Assembly: GCA_014529385.2 (NCBI GenBank)
Contig: CM043953.1
Coordinates: 69,694,372-69,739,371 of the forward strand
Direction of reading: 5' to 3'
DNA length: 45,000 nucleotides
Source: Adiantum capillus-veneris
Taxonomy: Eukaryota; Streptophyta; Polypodiopsida; Polypodiales; Pteridaceae
Every line of letters begins with the position of its first letter. The stretch's first letter is position 1. This document shows positions 22,480 through 31,775 of this stretch, piece by piece. The translations under genes and the position numbers were made by a program. Below the pieces are notes generated by a model. That model was given only the letters and a program-made list of their open reading frames with translations, did not search any database and was not told the origin of the DNA.

Positions 22480-23927
22480 GATGTTAAGCTCATGGATGAA
22501 ATTCATTATATACTTGAACATTTATTCATTTGTGGGCTTGATAAGTCTGCACAAACGCCGATATTTATTTGTAAAAGACTGGCTAGGATGGCTGCTTGTG
22601 AGAGAACTCTCTCACCTAAGTCTAGGTGTGAATACCTAGGATGGCTGCTTGTGAGAGAACTCTCTCACCTAAGTCTAGGTGTGAATACCAAATTAAGGAA
22701 CATATTTATTTTTAAAAGGCTGGCTAGGATGGCTGCTTGTGAGAGAACTCTCTCACCTAAGTCTAGGTGTGAATACCAAATTAAGGAACATATCACAAAC
22801 TCATCCTTAGAGTTTATGCATAACATTGGCATACCTCCTAACATTAAAATGTTGTCTTATCTTTTGGAAAAATTTCAATTACAAAAAGAACAAATTTTAT
22901 TGGATAATCAATGCCCACAACTACATATTTCTGATGATTACTCCTCAAATCCTGAAAATGCTTAAATCTCTAGATAAATTTCATGAGATTTTTGAAGGTT
23001 TTCAATTTAAACTTGTCAACTTTTAGTCAAGTGAAAGATAATGCTCATATTGGATGATTGAACATCAATATGATCTGTTGGTTAATCTTCCAAATTTTTT
23101 TTGGGATATCCATACTTATGATATCAAAGCATGCTATCAAGCTATTCCACACATTGACTTGAATAGTTTAATGGGCTCCATTGAAAATATTATATGGCCC
23201 ATCAAGCAGCCTGGTTTTTAGGTTTCTGACTTTAGTGAAGAAGAAAAAAGAGGTTTCCATTTTGTTTGAATATTTTTAAACCTAAACATCTTCATTCTTA
23301 AAAAGTGCTTTGTGAAATTCGGAAACATGATTTTTCAACAAATCAATGTATCTGTATGGGATATGCGTGCTCACCCCTATGGTATAACCTATATTTACGA
23401 TGGTTTAAATATGATCATATACACAAATTACCATGGTTAGTAAAATTAGACATGTTAAAAGCATTTCTACACTCGTATAGATACATGGAAAATTTGCTAT
23501 TTTATAAATAACAAAATCATTAATAGATGTGTGCTTAACAATGGGTGAGGACTCCTTTTTTATTTATCCACTTAATATACTACATTTGAAAAAAAATATT
23601 CCAACAATACTCAACATCTTCTTGAGCATGCAAGTTTTATTGGATAGATCATTTATTCTTGAATACCACTCATTTATAGCCTGAAAAAAGAAAAATTTAG
23701 CATGTGATAACATATCCTTATTCAAACACAAAGTAACAGACCTTCAAAAATGGCCACAAAATTATGTATTTCACAGGTACTATGCATCATCTACAATGCT
23801 TCTTGTGATGCTTATGCATTGATGGACATACACAAACTTATATTATTCTTTGAAAGAAATGAAATTTCTAGAAAGACACTTGTAAAGCTTATTTTGAAAT
23901 TCTTACATGACCCCAACTTCCCATGAC
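22480..23927 (+). pseudogene. Penelope-like reverse transcriptase, relic 2
   Basis: This is a second, more decayed RT of the same family as relic 1. In order: GLDKSAQTPIFICKRLA (22530-22590), matching the DKA.NN...CKR block at the start of Penelope-like RTs; an internal 53-bp triplication; KNKFYWIINAHNY near 22880, aligned with relic 1's KHKFRWISDASNC; an open stretch 23042-23221 containing YWMIEHQYDLLVNLP and TYDIKACYQAIPH (motif A); MGYACSPLWYNLYL at 23305-23400 (motif B); YRYMENLL near 23480, where the second Asp of the catalytic pair is lost; and near 23780-23925 a C-terminal segment that aligns one to one with relic 1 at 3965-4120. Several frames are needed, with stops, so it is inactive. 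No GIY-YIG endonuclease was seen. Confidence 0.62.
22584..22777. repeat. Triplicated 53-bp unit with internal palindromes
   Basis: Three identical or nearly identical 53-bp units begin at 22584, 22637 and 22725; the first two are directly adjacent, and 35 bases separate the second from the third. Each contains GTGAGAGA-AC-TCTCTCAC, a perfect 8-bp-arm hairpin, and ACCTA-AGTC-TAGGT. Units 1 and 3 are in the same reading frame (141 bases apart) and unit 2 is in another, yet the frame stays open through all three. Confidence 0.85.
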
Positions 23928-24028
23928 TTTGTTATAACATTAATACACTTATTTAGATAATGGAAGGAGGATAGGTCGACTTGGTGGCCAATCCTACCGA
24001 GTTGGCCTACTTCCCAGGTTGGGGAGTG

Positions 24029-24105
24029 CCACACACACACACACACATGTCGCTTTCATGTGTGGATTACTATTTTGAGAATGGATACGTGCTGATATTT
24101 TACAC
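24029..24105 (+). repeat. Target repeat, left part (interrupted by the gypsy insertion)
   Basis: This segment, from a CA microsatellite through CTTTCATGTGTGGATTACTATT and GAGAATGGATAC to TTTTACAC, aligns with 34165-34247. In that copy the sequence continues straight into TACATGGATGG, whereas here it resumes only after the gypsy element, at 33201. Confidence 0.75.
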
Positions 24106-25048
24106 TGATCCGAGCCTATCACAAATTTTTGTTTGTCATATTTTGTTGGTTTTCCTTGCTTCTAGAGGTTTACAATAAAAGAAAGAGTGAGAACAACCTC
24201 TTGGAAAAATTTAAAAAAAATGATTTTTTCTTGAGGTGAAAGGTAGAGGGAGAACCTAGTGGTAAAGGGAAGGGAAAATATGTAAATGTGAAAAGAAAAG
24301 ATATGATGTGGTTGTGGAGCCATGCACCCATGATTCAAGGGTCATGAGTGGCTCATATCATCATGGCTTTGGAGCCATATGATGATTCAAACAAATGTGA
24401 CCCAAGTGGAAGACTTGGTAAAGGAAGAAACCATACACATGATTTTGCTGAATTTTTAAAAAATACTTCCACTCCAATCCAAGAAAAGTTGTCTTCATCA
24501 AAGTTGTAGCTGATGAGCTGGAGATTCTGGCCATATTTTTTTTATAATTTTTGCATCTACGGTCTAGGAGATATGGCCAAAATGGTGGATGCCAGTTTTT
24601 TCAACTGTGGTGGAGACCACCCCCTCTACCTTTACACACACACACCCTTCCTTTTCCACATTGAGACCTTCTCTAAAATCAGCCATTAGTCTTCTCACCC
24701 TCCTCTCCTTCCTCCTCTCTCTCAAGCTCAAAAACCCATCAAAGTTCCTCTTCTAATCACCTCTCAAGTCATGCTTAATCTTGTTGTAATTCATAAGTTC
24801 TCATTCAACCCCTTCCTATTATTAATAGATATGTATTGATTTTATGTAGATTCTTTACATTTTAAAATAAGGAAGCTCTTGGACTCAAGCTATGGAGGAA
24901 GGAGTGAAGACAACACAAGTGATGATGGAGCTAATTGGTCAACAAATCACTTGGAAGGAGCTTCTTCATTGGTTGAATGTCCCTAATCAAGCTTCATTTG
25001 TACAAATTACACTTGGATCTTAACCTCACTCCTAATCACTCTCTTTCC

Positions 25049-25057
25049 TATATAAAG
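25049..25057 (+). promoter_or_regulatory. TATA box of the 5' LTR
   Basis: TATATAAAG sits in an otherwise C/T-rich stretch about two thirds of the way along the LTR, the usual place for the U3 promoter. The same word is at 32719-32727 in the 3' LTR. Transcription would begin about 30 bases downstream. Confidence 0.65.
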
Positions 25058-25370
25058 AGGCCTTCCCCTTTGTAATTTCAAGCCTCCCTCAGCCCCATTG
25101 AGCCTTTGTATCACTCACCATGAGTCCATAAGCTCATTCATTCACTCTATTCTTGCACATCCTAGAGTGCAAATTGTTTCATGCTAGTAACCTCTCCTCC
25201 TCTTACTTATGTTAATTAAGAGAAATGTTTTATATGTGTGTGAGAGTGTTTGATGTGATCTTGGCTAATCCTTGAGTGATTGTTTGGTAATCTATATGCT
25301 ATTTGTGTTGGGAGTGTTTGAAGTCATCCATTCCTTGTACACACACTACGGTTAATGCTTCATTCATAGT

Positions 25371-25371
<1 letters not shown>

Positions 25372-25418
<47 letters not shown>
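25372..25418. repeat. (CT)n microsatellite in the 5' LTR
   Basis: About 23 CT units; the matching tract in the 3' LTR (33019-33082) has about 32, so it has changed length since insertion. Confidence 0.9.
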
Positions 25419-25420
<2 letters not shown>

Positions 25421-25540
25421 TGTAGCGGTCCTAGTCCACCCTTCCAAGACTAGGTGGTGCCCTCATCTCATTTCCCTTGTGGCGCAATGGAGTTTGTTTT
25501 GGTGTAGAGGCCACCATTCCAAATTTCCTTCGTCATAAAT

Positions 25541-25554
25541 TGGTGCCCCCACGG
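25541..25554 (+). other. Primer binding site
   Basis: TGGTGCCCCCACGG starts five bases after the CA end of the LTR, the expected position and opening (TGG pairs with tRNA CCA). It is not the common initiator-Met site. I cannot name the tRNA from memory with confidence. Confidence 0.6.
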
Positions 25555-25585
25555 AGGAGTTCTCAAGTAGCGCTCTATCAATCCT

Positions 25586-26554
25586 ATGAAGGAAGATCCA
25601 TCAAATTCTCCAAGACTTTCACTATGGTCTCCCCAAGAAGCTCGAGAAAAGAAGTGTCTTTATCGACAAACGGCACGTATGCGGGTAAAGAGAGTTAACT
25701 ACACACACCCTTCTTTGCTTCAAGGAAAATCTTGTAGTCATCAAGTCCCTAGGTCAAAAAATTGTGTTGAGTGCTTTGTGGCTAGTGTGAAGACACTTCC
25801 TTTGAAGCCTCGACTTCAGGTGGTGAAAGCACTCTCAAACTCGGGTATTAACATGTTTTTGGAGGGGGAGCTACACATCAATGGGGTGCGGTATTGACAA
25901 GAGTCTACATATGGTGATGCACTCCAACTACTACTAGCAAGAAGGCTCAAGGTGGTTGAGAGGGTAGCCATCGAACCCTATGAACTCTACAAAGCTGAAG
26001 ATGGTCACACCAAAGCTAAGCTAATCACTGGTGAGCAAATTCTTCGCATCTCTCAAATGGTGGGATCCAAGAGAGCTCAACTTCAATGAAGTGCTTCATG
26101 GAAGTTTGTAATTAATGCACTAATGAATAATCCCATTTTCTACAACTTTCAATCAGTTCAGAATATTAGGGTGAATGTGCGCATTGATAGAAAGATTTTT
26201 TTCCAACAAAGATTGGTCTTCTATTTTGGAGCTAAGAGGTTGAGAGAGATATTGCTGTCCCCTGACCCTATAATATTTCCTATTTTGGAGTATAATGTAT
26301 CTTTTGATGTTCACATCTTCATCTTGCTTTAAGCATACTCCATGAATCATAGGGATTTATATGGACCTTTCCAACCTCTTGCTAGACAAACTGTGCATAT
26401 AATAGCTAGCACACAGCTTAGGTTCCAAAACATCATAAGGGACTTACTAGGCCCTCGTCGTCTAGCTGAGATTAATGCATCTATCAATCCATTTATTCTA
26501 CCCTTAATTAGATATGATTTGGGCCTAGACGTTTTCATCTTTGTGCTGTATTGA
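25586..26554 (+). pseudogene. Extra ORF upstream of gag (ORF1-like), broken by three stops
   Basis: From an ATG at 25586 one frame runs 322 codons to a stop at 26552-26554, interrupted only by isolated stops at 25895 (TGA), 26087 (TGA) and 26330 (TAA), with no frameshift. The N-terminal third is basic (MRVKRVNYTHPS). The second half contains two related segments of about 65-70 residues (26123-26329 and 26342-26551), sharing the pattern FGAKRLREI...FPILEY..SFDVHIFIL against LGPRRLAEI...LPLIRYDLGLDVFIFVL. Ogre elements of the Tat lineage carry an ORF of unknown function in this position. I recognise no domain. Gag begins 20 bases further on in another frame. Confidence 0.6.
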
Positions 26555-26574
26555 GAGGAAGGCAACCCACTTTT

Positions 26575-28383
26575 ATGATGGCTTTCCCAAATTTTTTTGG
26601 GCGTAGTGGGGAAAATGCTGGGGATTTTTTGGATAACTTGGAGATGGCTTTCCTTGTCTCCGGGAGGGATGACGAAGCATTGAAATTGAGAGCTTTTCCT
26701 TTGGTGCTCAAAGAAGAAGCTAGGGTATGGTTCCAGGCTCTAGATCCAACCCAAAGAATTGATTGGGAGGGATTGAAGGTGGCTTTCCTACGAAGATTTC
26801 AACGAGCCAATTCGGCAGAAGAACTATGGCAACGGCTTCTGTCCCTTCATCAAGTTGACCCTCATGGTTATGCAACCTATGAGGAAGGTTTTCTGAAACT
26901 TTGGGGCCAATGGTTAGACTCACTAAACCCTGGTGAGCGAGCTCCCAATTTCCTCCAAAAGGATCGATTTATCTCAGGTTTGTACCCCTTGCTAAGGGAG
27001 AAGGTAAAGAGCAAATTTCCAAATGCTTTTGAAGATGCCTTAAGAATTGCTAGGGAAAAGAATAGAAAGATTATCTATCAAGCACAAGCTGGCCAGCTAG
27101 CTTTGGGAGGCAATATCACAACTATGGAAGCTTCTCACATACCTCCAAATGTGCCTAATGCACCAGACCTCAATAGAGGTCAACAAGAAGATATGCTCCA
27201 ACAAATAAACAATCTCACAAACCAGCTAGAGGGGTTGAGAGTAAATCTTGTGCACGGTGCAAGAAGGCCTATTGAGGGAAATGGTGGGAATCGGCCACCA
27301 ATGCGACCTCAAGCAAGGGAAATGTTGTGTTACAATTGTGGGGAAATTGGCCACGGCATGTATAATTGCCCTCATCCCAGAAGATATGACTACCCTGTCA
27401 GAGGTCCTCGACAACAAGTAAGTCCACCCCGTGCTAGAGCTCAAGCACAAGAGCAACCGCAACCTCAAATTTTGCAGCCACCTCGTGCTCAAGCTCAAGC
27501 CCCTGCTACTCAACCAAATGTGAGCATCATAAGGATGGAGGAGGTCCTCAAGGGCAGAAGCAACCAGGAAGAAATAGCTAAAGGGAAGATGAAGATAGAT
27601 GAAGTGGCTACAATGCCTATCAAACGTGTGCGTGTCCAAGATGAAGTAGGTAAAGAAATAAGCAAGGATGCAAGCAATGAAGCAAGTACATCTCGGGCAA
27701 CTAAAGATGAAGCCAAGAAGAGAAAGACCCGTACTAGGTCTCAAATTGACATCTCTGATTTCCCTATGGGATCTCGGACACAACCTTATGACTTGACAGA
27801 TGATGTGAGTTCTCAAGGACCAAAGATTACTTGGCCACAACTACTTCATATCTCCCCAAAGCTTCGACGACAATGGTCAAAAATGGTGAGCACGAGGGCA
27901 AAGCGAAGTAAGCTAGTAAGTGTAATCAAAGCATATGGTCTCAAGGATATAGTGCCTTTGGTGGAGGCTCAAATCAAGGGACAATGGATTCCAAAAACTT
28001 ACATTGACAGTGGAGCAGAGGTTTGTGTCATGACAGAAAAGCTAATGCATCAATTGGGTTTAGAGGTAATGGAATCATCAAACTTTACGGCAAAAATGGC
28101 CAATAATGTCTCTGTCACTTGTGTGGGTGTAGTGAAAGCTTTGAGAGTTTCTGTTTTTGGAATCACTACAGAGGTTGATGCTTATGTGATGCCAGTAAAG
28201 GGAGAAGGATACCCCCTTATTTTCGGACGACCTTGGCTCATGGGTATAGGAGCTAGGCAAGATTGGGCAACAGGAGACTTGGAGTTGAGGCCTCGCATGG
28301 GTGGCCATAGTCGGAAGGTGGTTTATAACCTAAAGAATGGGCGACAAGAGAACCTTGAACTAGAGACGTCAGCTGATGAGTAG
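26575..28383 (+). CDS. gag-pro: Gag-protease polyprotein of the gypsy element
   Basis: I chose the ATG at 26575; the frame opens a little earlier without an ATG. The 602-residue product has a retrotransposon gag (capsid) domain at about 10-140 (FFGRSGENAGDFLDNLE, VWFQAL, LRRFQ), a CCHC zinc knuckle at about 252-265 (CYNCGEIGHGMYNC) for RNA packaging, a long low-complexity linker rich in Gln/Ala and Lys, and an aspartic protease with YIDSGAEVCVM (DSGA at 478-481) and IFGRPWL. A TAG at 28381 ends it, and the pol frame continues in the same phase. That TAG could be a readthrough stop or a mutation. Gag forms the particle and protease would process the polyprotein. Confidence 0.85.
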   Translation: MMAFPNFFGRSGENAGDFLDNLEMAFLVSGRDDEALKLRAFPLVLKEEARVWFQALDPTQRIDWEGLKVAFLRRFQRANSAEELWQRLLSLHQVDPHGYATYEEGFLKLWGQWLDSLNPGERAPNFLQKDRFISGLYPLLREKVKSKFPNAFEDALRIAREKNRKIIYQAQAGQLALGGNITTMEASHIPPNVPNAPDLNRGQQEDMLQQINNLTNQLEGLRVNLVHGARRPIEGNGGNRPPMRPQAREMLCYNCGEIGHGMYNCPHPRRYDYPVRGPRQQVSPPRARAQAQEQPQPQILQPPRAQAQAPATQPNVSIIRMEEVLKGRSNQEEIAKGKMKIDEVATMPIKRVRVQDEVGKEISKDASNEASTSRATKDEAKKRKTRTRSQIDISDFPMGSRTQPYDLTDDVSSQGPKITWPQLLHISPKLRRQWSKMVSTRAKRSKLVSVIKAYGLKDIVPLVEAQIKGQWIPKTYIDSGAEVCVMTEKLMHQLGLEVMESSNFTAKMANNVSVTCVGVVKALRVSVFGITTEVDAYVMPVKGEGYPLIFGRPWLMGIGARQDWATGDLELRPRMGGHSRKVVYNLKNGRQENLELETSADE

Positions 28384-30393
28384 AGCTCAAGTGGATGCTC
28401 CTCATCCATGGACGAGGAAGAGAGTTCAAGTGAAGAGAGTGATAGCACTCTCAAAGTCATGGGCGTCACCATAAAGGAAACTACCTCATCAGAAGACAAC
28501 CCAAGGATCCAAATGGAGAATGTGTGGGATGCCAGCCTAGAGGAGATGTTATCCAAGGATATAAAGGAAGAAGAAAATGAGGGTTATGTAAATGTTCTCA
28601 AGAAGCATGCATCATTGTTTATTTCTGATTACACTCACATTACAGGTGTCACTGCAGTGAAGCATCATATCCATCTAAAAGAAGGGAGCAAGCCAGTAGT
28701 ACAAAAACTAAGAAGATTAGGAGTTGTGCAACAAAATGCACTGTTGTCTGAGGTGAAGAGACTCTTAGAAGCAGGATTCATATACCCAATAGAAGATTCA
28801 GAATGGGTCTCCCCAGTAGTGGTGAGGCCAAAGAAGAATGGTAAATGGCGAGTGTGCGTGGATTACAAGCCACTAAATGGTGCAACAAAGAGGGACCACT
28901 TCCCTCTCCCATTTCAAGATGAGATTCTAAATGAAGTAGCAGGCCATGAGAGATACATAGTGTGTGATGGCTACTCTGGCTACTTTCAAATACGCATTGC
29001 AGAGGAGGACCAGAAAAAGACTACTTTCATCACACCATGGGGATGTTTTGCATTTCGAGTCATGCCTTTTGGTCTCACCAACGCTCCAGCCACCTTTCAA
29101 CGATTCATGAACATGGTCTTCCAACCTTACTTTGGTAAGTCCATAAGGTTTTTCATAGATGACTTTTGTATTTACAGCTCCAAAAGTATGCATCTCGGCA
29201 AGATTGATGAAGGATTTACTCGTTTAGCTAAGCTGGGTGGACAACTAAACAAGGACAAATGTCACATTGGGGAAAGCAAGGTTACACTATTAGGGCATGT
29301 AGTGTCCATTGATGGAATCGAGGTAGATCCTGAAAAGATAGAAACATTGCTAAATCTACCTTCCCCAACTTCCATCAAACAATTAATCTCCTTCTTGCAA
29401 AAGCTAAGATATTTGAGTAGATTCATACACTTACTCTCCCAAGTGATATTTCCTCTACAACAGCTGACTCGTCAAGAGACGCTTGTTTGGAGTGAAGAAA
29501 GTGAAGGGCATTTTAGAGAGATTAAAAAAATGTTAGGGTCACTCCCTATAATCCTCCAACCTTGTTGGGAAGAAACATTCTTTGTAAACCCTAGTGTGGG
29601 AGAAGAAGCCATTGGTGCTGCCCTCCTACAAAAAGATCCAAAAACCTCCTTTATGAGGCCTGTGTATTTTGCTAGCCGCCTCATGGAAAACACAGAGAAG
29701 GCCTACACCCTGATGGAACAGCTAGTGTTAGCTCTCATGTTTGCGGTAACCAAATTTCGGCCATACTTGCTGCCGAAGAGGTTTGTAATTATCACTATGG
29801 AGGATATGTTTCCCTATGCACTACAACATATGGAAATCTCTGACAAAATAGCAAAGTGGGTGGTGCGACTTCAAGAGTTTGATTATATAATACAGGTTGA
29901 AAGAACAACTCGAGCATGCTTAGCCGACATTTTAACAAACAAGTGCTATGAAAAAGTTTTCCATTTGAAGAGAAAGGAACTTCCACCACCTCCAGCTCTA
30001 GAGGTTTTGGTCAATGCTTATAGCCTCTACTTTGATGGAGCATACAAGAGAACCAAGGATAAGGCAGCTGCAGGCATCGTGGTCTTATCCCCATTGGGAG
30101 AGAGGATCCATGGTGAAGGGATCACTCTAGAAGATGTCCACTCCAACAATGAAGCAGAATATCATGCTCTAATTCATGGCCTTTGTTGGTGCCTCGATAA
30201 TTCAATTAAGAGATTAAACGCTTTTGGTGACTCCATGCTTTTGGTAAGGCAAATGCAAGGTACATGGGCTTGCAAAAATTCCCGTCTCTCTACTAAAATG
30301 AGAGAAGCAAAAGCTCTTATGAGGAGATTTAGGGAGGCACAAGTACATCATGTGCCAAGAGACCAGAACAAGAATGCAGACCACCTAGCATAA
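28384..30393 (+). CDS. pol: Pol: reverse transcriptase, RNase H and second archaeal-type RNase H
   Basis: This is in phase with gag after the TAG; I give residues counted from 28408. An acidic Ser/Glu-rich leader precedes RT at about 85-340. RT has Asp187 in VCDGYSGY (motif A), FGLTNAPATFQRFMN (motif B) and FIDDFCIYS with Asp251-Asp252 (motif C; most gypsy elements have YIDDI or similar). The first RNase H region (about 375-510) has FVNPSVGEEAIGAAL, with Asn394 where a catalytic Asp is usual. A second RNase H (about 535-660) keeps its acidic set: YFDGAYK (Asp543), NNEAEYHAL (Glu582/584), FGDSMLLV (Asp608) and NADHLA (Asp658). Loss of the first active site with an intact second matches what is known of Tat elements. 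A TAA at 30391 interrupts the frame before integrase. Confidence 0.85.
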   Translation, partial: SSSGCSSSMDEEESSSEESDSTLKVMGVTIKETTSSEDNPRIQMENVWDASLEEMLSKDIKEEENEGYVNVLKKHASLFISDYTHITGVTAVKHHIHLKEGSKPVVQKLRRLGVVQQNALLSEVKRLLEAGFIYPIEDSEWVSPVVVRPKKNGKWRVCVDYKPLNGATKRDHFPLPFQDEILNEVAGHERYIVCDGYSGYFQIRIAEEDQKKTTFITPWGCFAFRVMPFGLTNAPATFQRFMNMVFQPYFGKSIRFFIDDFCIYSSKSMHLGKIDEGFTRLAKLGGQLNKDKCHIGESKVTLLGHVVSIDGIEVDPEKIETLLNLPSPTSIKQLISFLQKLRYLSRFIHLLSQVIFPLQQLTRQETLVWSEESEGHFREIKKMLGSLPIILQPCWEETFFVNPSVGEEAIGAALLQKDPKTSFMRPVYFASRLMENTEKAYTLMEQLVLALMFAVTKFRPYLLPKRFVIITMEDMFPYALQHMEISDKIAKWVVRLQEFDYIIQVERTTRACLADILTNKCYEKVFHLKRKELPPPPALEVLVNAYSLYFDGAYKRTKDKAAAGIVVLSPLGERIHGEGITLEDVHSNNEAEYHALIHGLCWCLDNSIKRLNAFGDSMLLVRQMQGTWACKNSRLSTKMREAKALMRRFREAQVHHVPRDQNKNADHLA

Positions 30394-31734
30394 TCAAAGT
30401 TAAATGAGTCAATAGTGGGAGCAGTGGCCATCAAACTTCCACTTCAGCAAGGCAAGGAGGACTTGGAAGATATTATGCACATTCTGGAGCAAGGAGAGGC
30501 TCCTAAACACTTGAATGCAGGGGAAAGGCGATGGTTAGCTAGGAAGGCTACCAGGTATCGCATAGTAAATGATGACTTGTATTGTCTTGGTAAGGATGGT
30601 GTGCTTAGGAGAGTTCCTTTGAAGAGTGAAATTGAAGAGATTTTAAAAGCTTGTCATGATGATATGTGCGGAGGACACTTTGCACACGACGTCACTAGTA
30701 GAAAAGTTCTACAAGCTGGGTTTACTTGGCCAAGTCTTCATCGTGATGTCAAATACTGGTGTCAAACATGTGATGAATGTCAGAAAGCAGGACCACGACG
30801 GCTCATAGCTGAACCTCAGAACCCAATAAAGGTATATGGGCCCTTTGAGAAGTGGGGAATTGATGCCATAGGGCCTCTACCACGCACTCAGTCAGGTAAA
30901 GAGTACATCATCATGGGAGTAGACTACATGACTAGATGGGCTGAGGCTATGCCGACCAATAGAATTACTGCTAAGGATGTGAGTCAGTTCATCTTTGACC
31001 ACATCTGTTGCCGGTTTGGCACCCCTCTTGAAATACTATCTGATAGAGGACCAGGGTTTAGAGCAGACTTGGTAGGAGAACTCATGAAGAAGCTAAATAT
31101 TCAGCATCAACACTCTACTCCTTACTACCCTCAGTGCAATGGTTTGGTGGAAAAAGTAAATGGAATCATTTGCAAAATTCTCACCAAACAGGTACATGCC
31201 AGGCGCCAAGATTGGGACAAACACTTGAATGGAGCTCTATGGGCCTATAGAACCTCCTTCAAAACCACATTAGGGTACACACCCTTTCATTTGGTTTATG
31301 GAAAGGAGGCGCTTTTGCCCATTGAAGTGAAGTTAACAAGTCTTCGAATATTGGGTAGCCAGGTAGGCTCTCAAAAGGAGAAAATACATCAAAGGATCAT
31401 GGATCTAGAGAGGCTGCAATTGGATCGTGAAGAAGCCATCAACCACTATTCTCAAGAAGCAGAGAAGCGCAGAGAAAAGTTCAACAAAAAGCTAGCATCC
31501 AAAGACATCAAAAAGGGATCTCTGGTGCTTCGATATGACAATCGCTTCGACACTCGTAAGGATGGAAAGTTTCTTTTCTGATGGGAAGGCCCGTTCTTGG
31601 TCACCAAAAAGTTCAAAAATGGCTCTTACAGACTTCAAGACATTGATGGTAAAGTGCACAAGACCAGGACAAATGGATGGCGTCTAAAGCCTTATCACAT
31701 CAGGATAAGGTCAGCTCAAGATCAAAGAAAGTAG
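30394..31734 (+). pseudogene. pol: Integrase of the gypsy element, one premature stop
   Basis: This continues the same phase. Counting from 30415, a zinc-binding HHCC region (CHDDMCGGHF...CQTCDEC) precedes the catalytic core with Asp150 (WGIDAIGPLP), Asp210 (SDRGPGF) and Glu246 (CNGLVEKVNG); the last two are 36 residues apart, the DD35E spacing. Typical gypsy words follow (WAYRTSFKTTLGYTPFHLVYG). TGA at 31579 lies just before the WEGPF motif of the C-terminal domain, and the frame then stays open to TAG at 31732. There is no chromodomain. The enzyme would insert the cDNA; this copy would lose about 50 C-terminal residues. Confidence 0.8.
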
Positions 31735-31760
31735 GCTAGAGGCATAAATACCCCTAGCCA

Positions 31761-31775
31761 GGTTTGGGGGGGCTA
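31761..31775 (+). other. Polypurine tract
   Basis: GGTTTGGGGGGGCTA lies immediately before the 3' LTR and would prime plus-strand synthesis. Confidence 0.7.

Larger units (their letters stand above)
24106..25535 (+). repeat. 5' LTR of the gypsy element
   Basis: 1,430 bases starting TGATCCGAGCC and ending TTCCTTCGTCA. Compared with the 3' LTR it has an additional 21 bases near 25230 (TATGTGTGTGAGAGTGTTT area), consistent with a slip between short repeats in one copy, and a shorter CT tract (25372-25418). A TATA box lies at 25049. An inverted pair TGGCCATAT...ATATGGCCA near 24530-24575 can form a stem. Confidence 0.9.

Noticed and set aside
24505-24530. CTGATGAG in the gypsy LTR as a hammerhead-ribozyme core
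   Set aside because: The required GAAA and flanking stems are absent at the right distances in both LTRs. I also looked for CUGANGA cores in the Penelope-like repeats, where such ribozymes are known, and found none that fit.
26551-26574. Start of gag at 26551
   Set aside because: The first codon there is TTG and overlaps the stop of the upstream ORF; the ATG pair at 26575/26578 is the natural start.
27226-27840. 204-codon reverse frame
   Set aside because: It is antisense to the well-supported gag-protease frame and has no motif.
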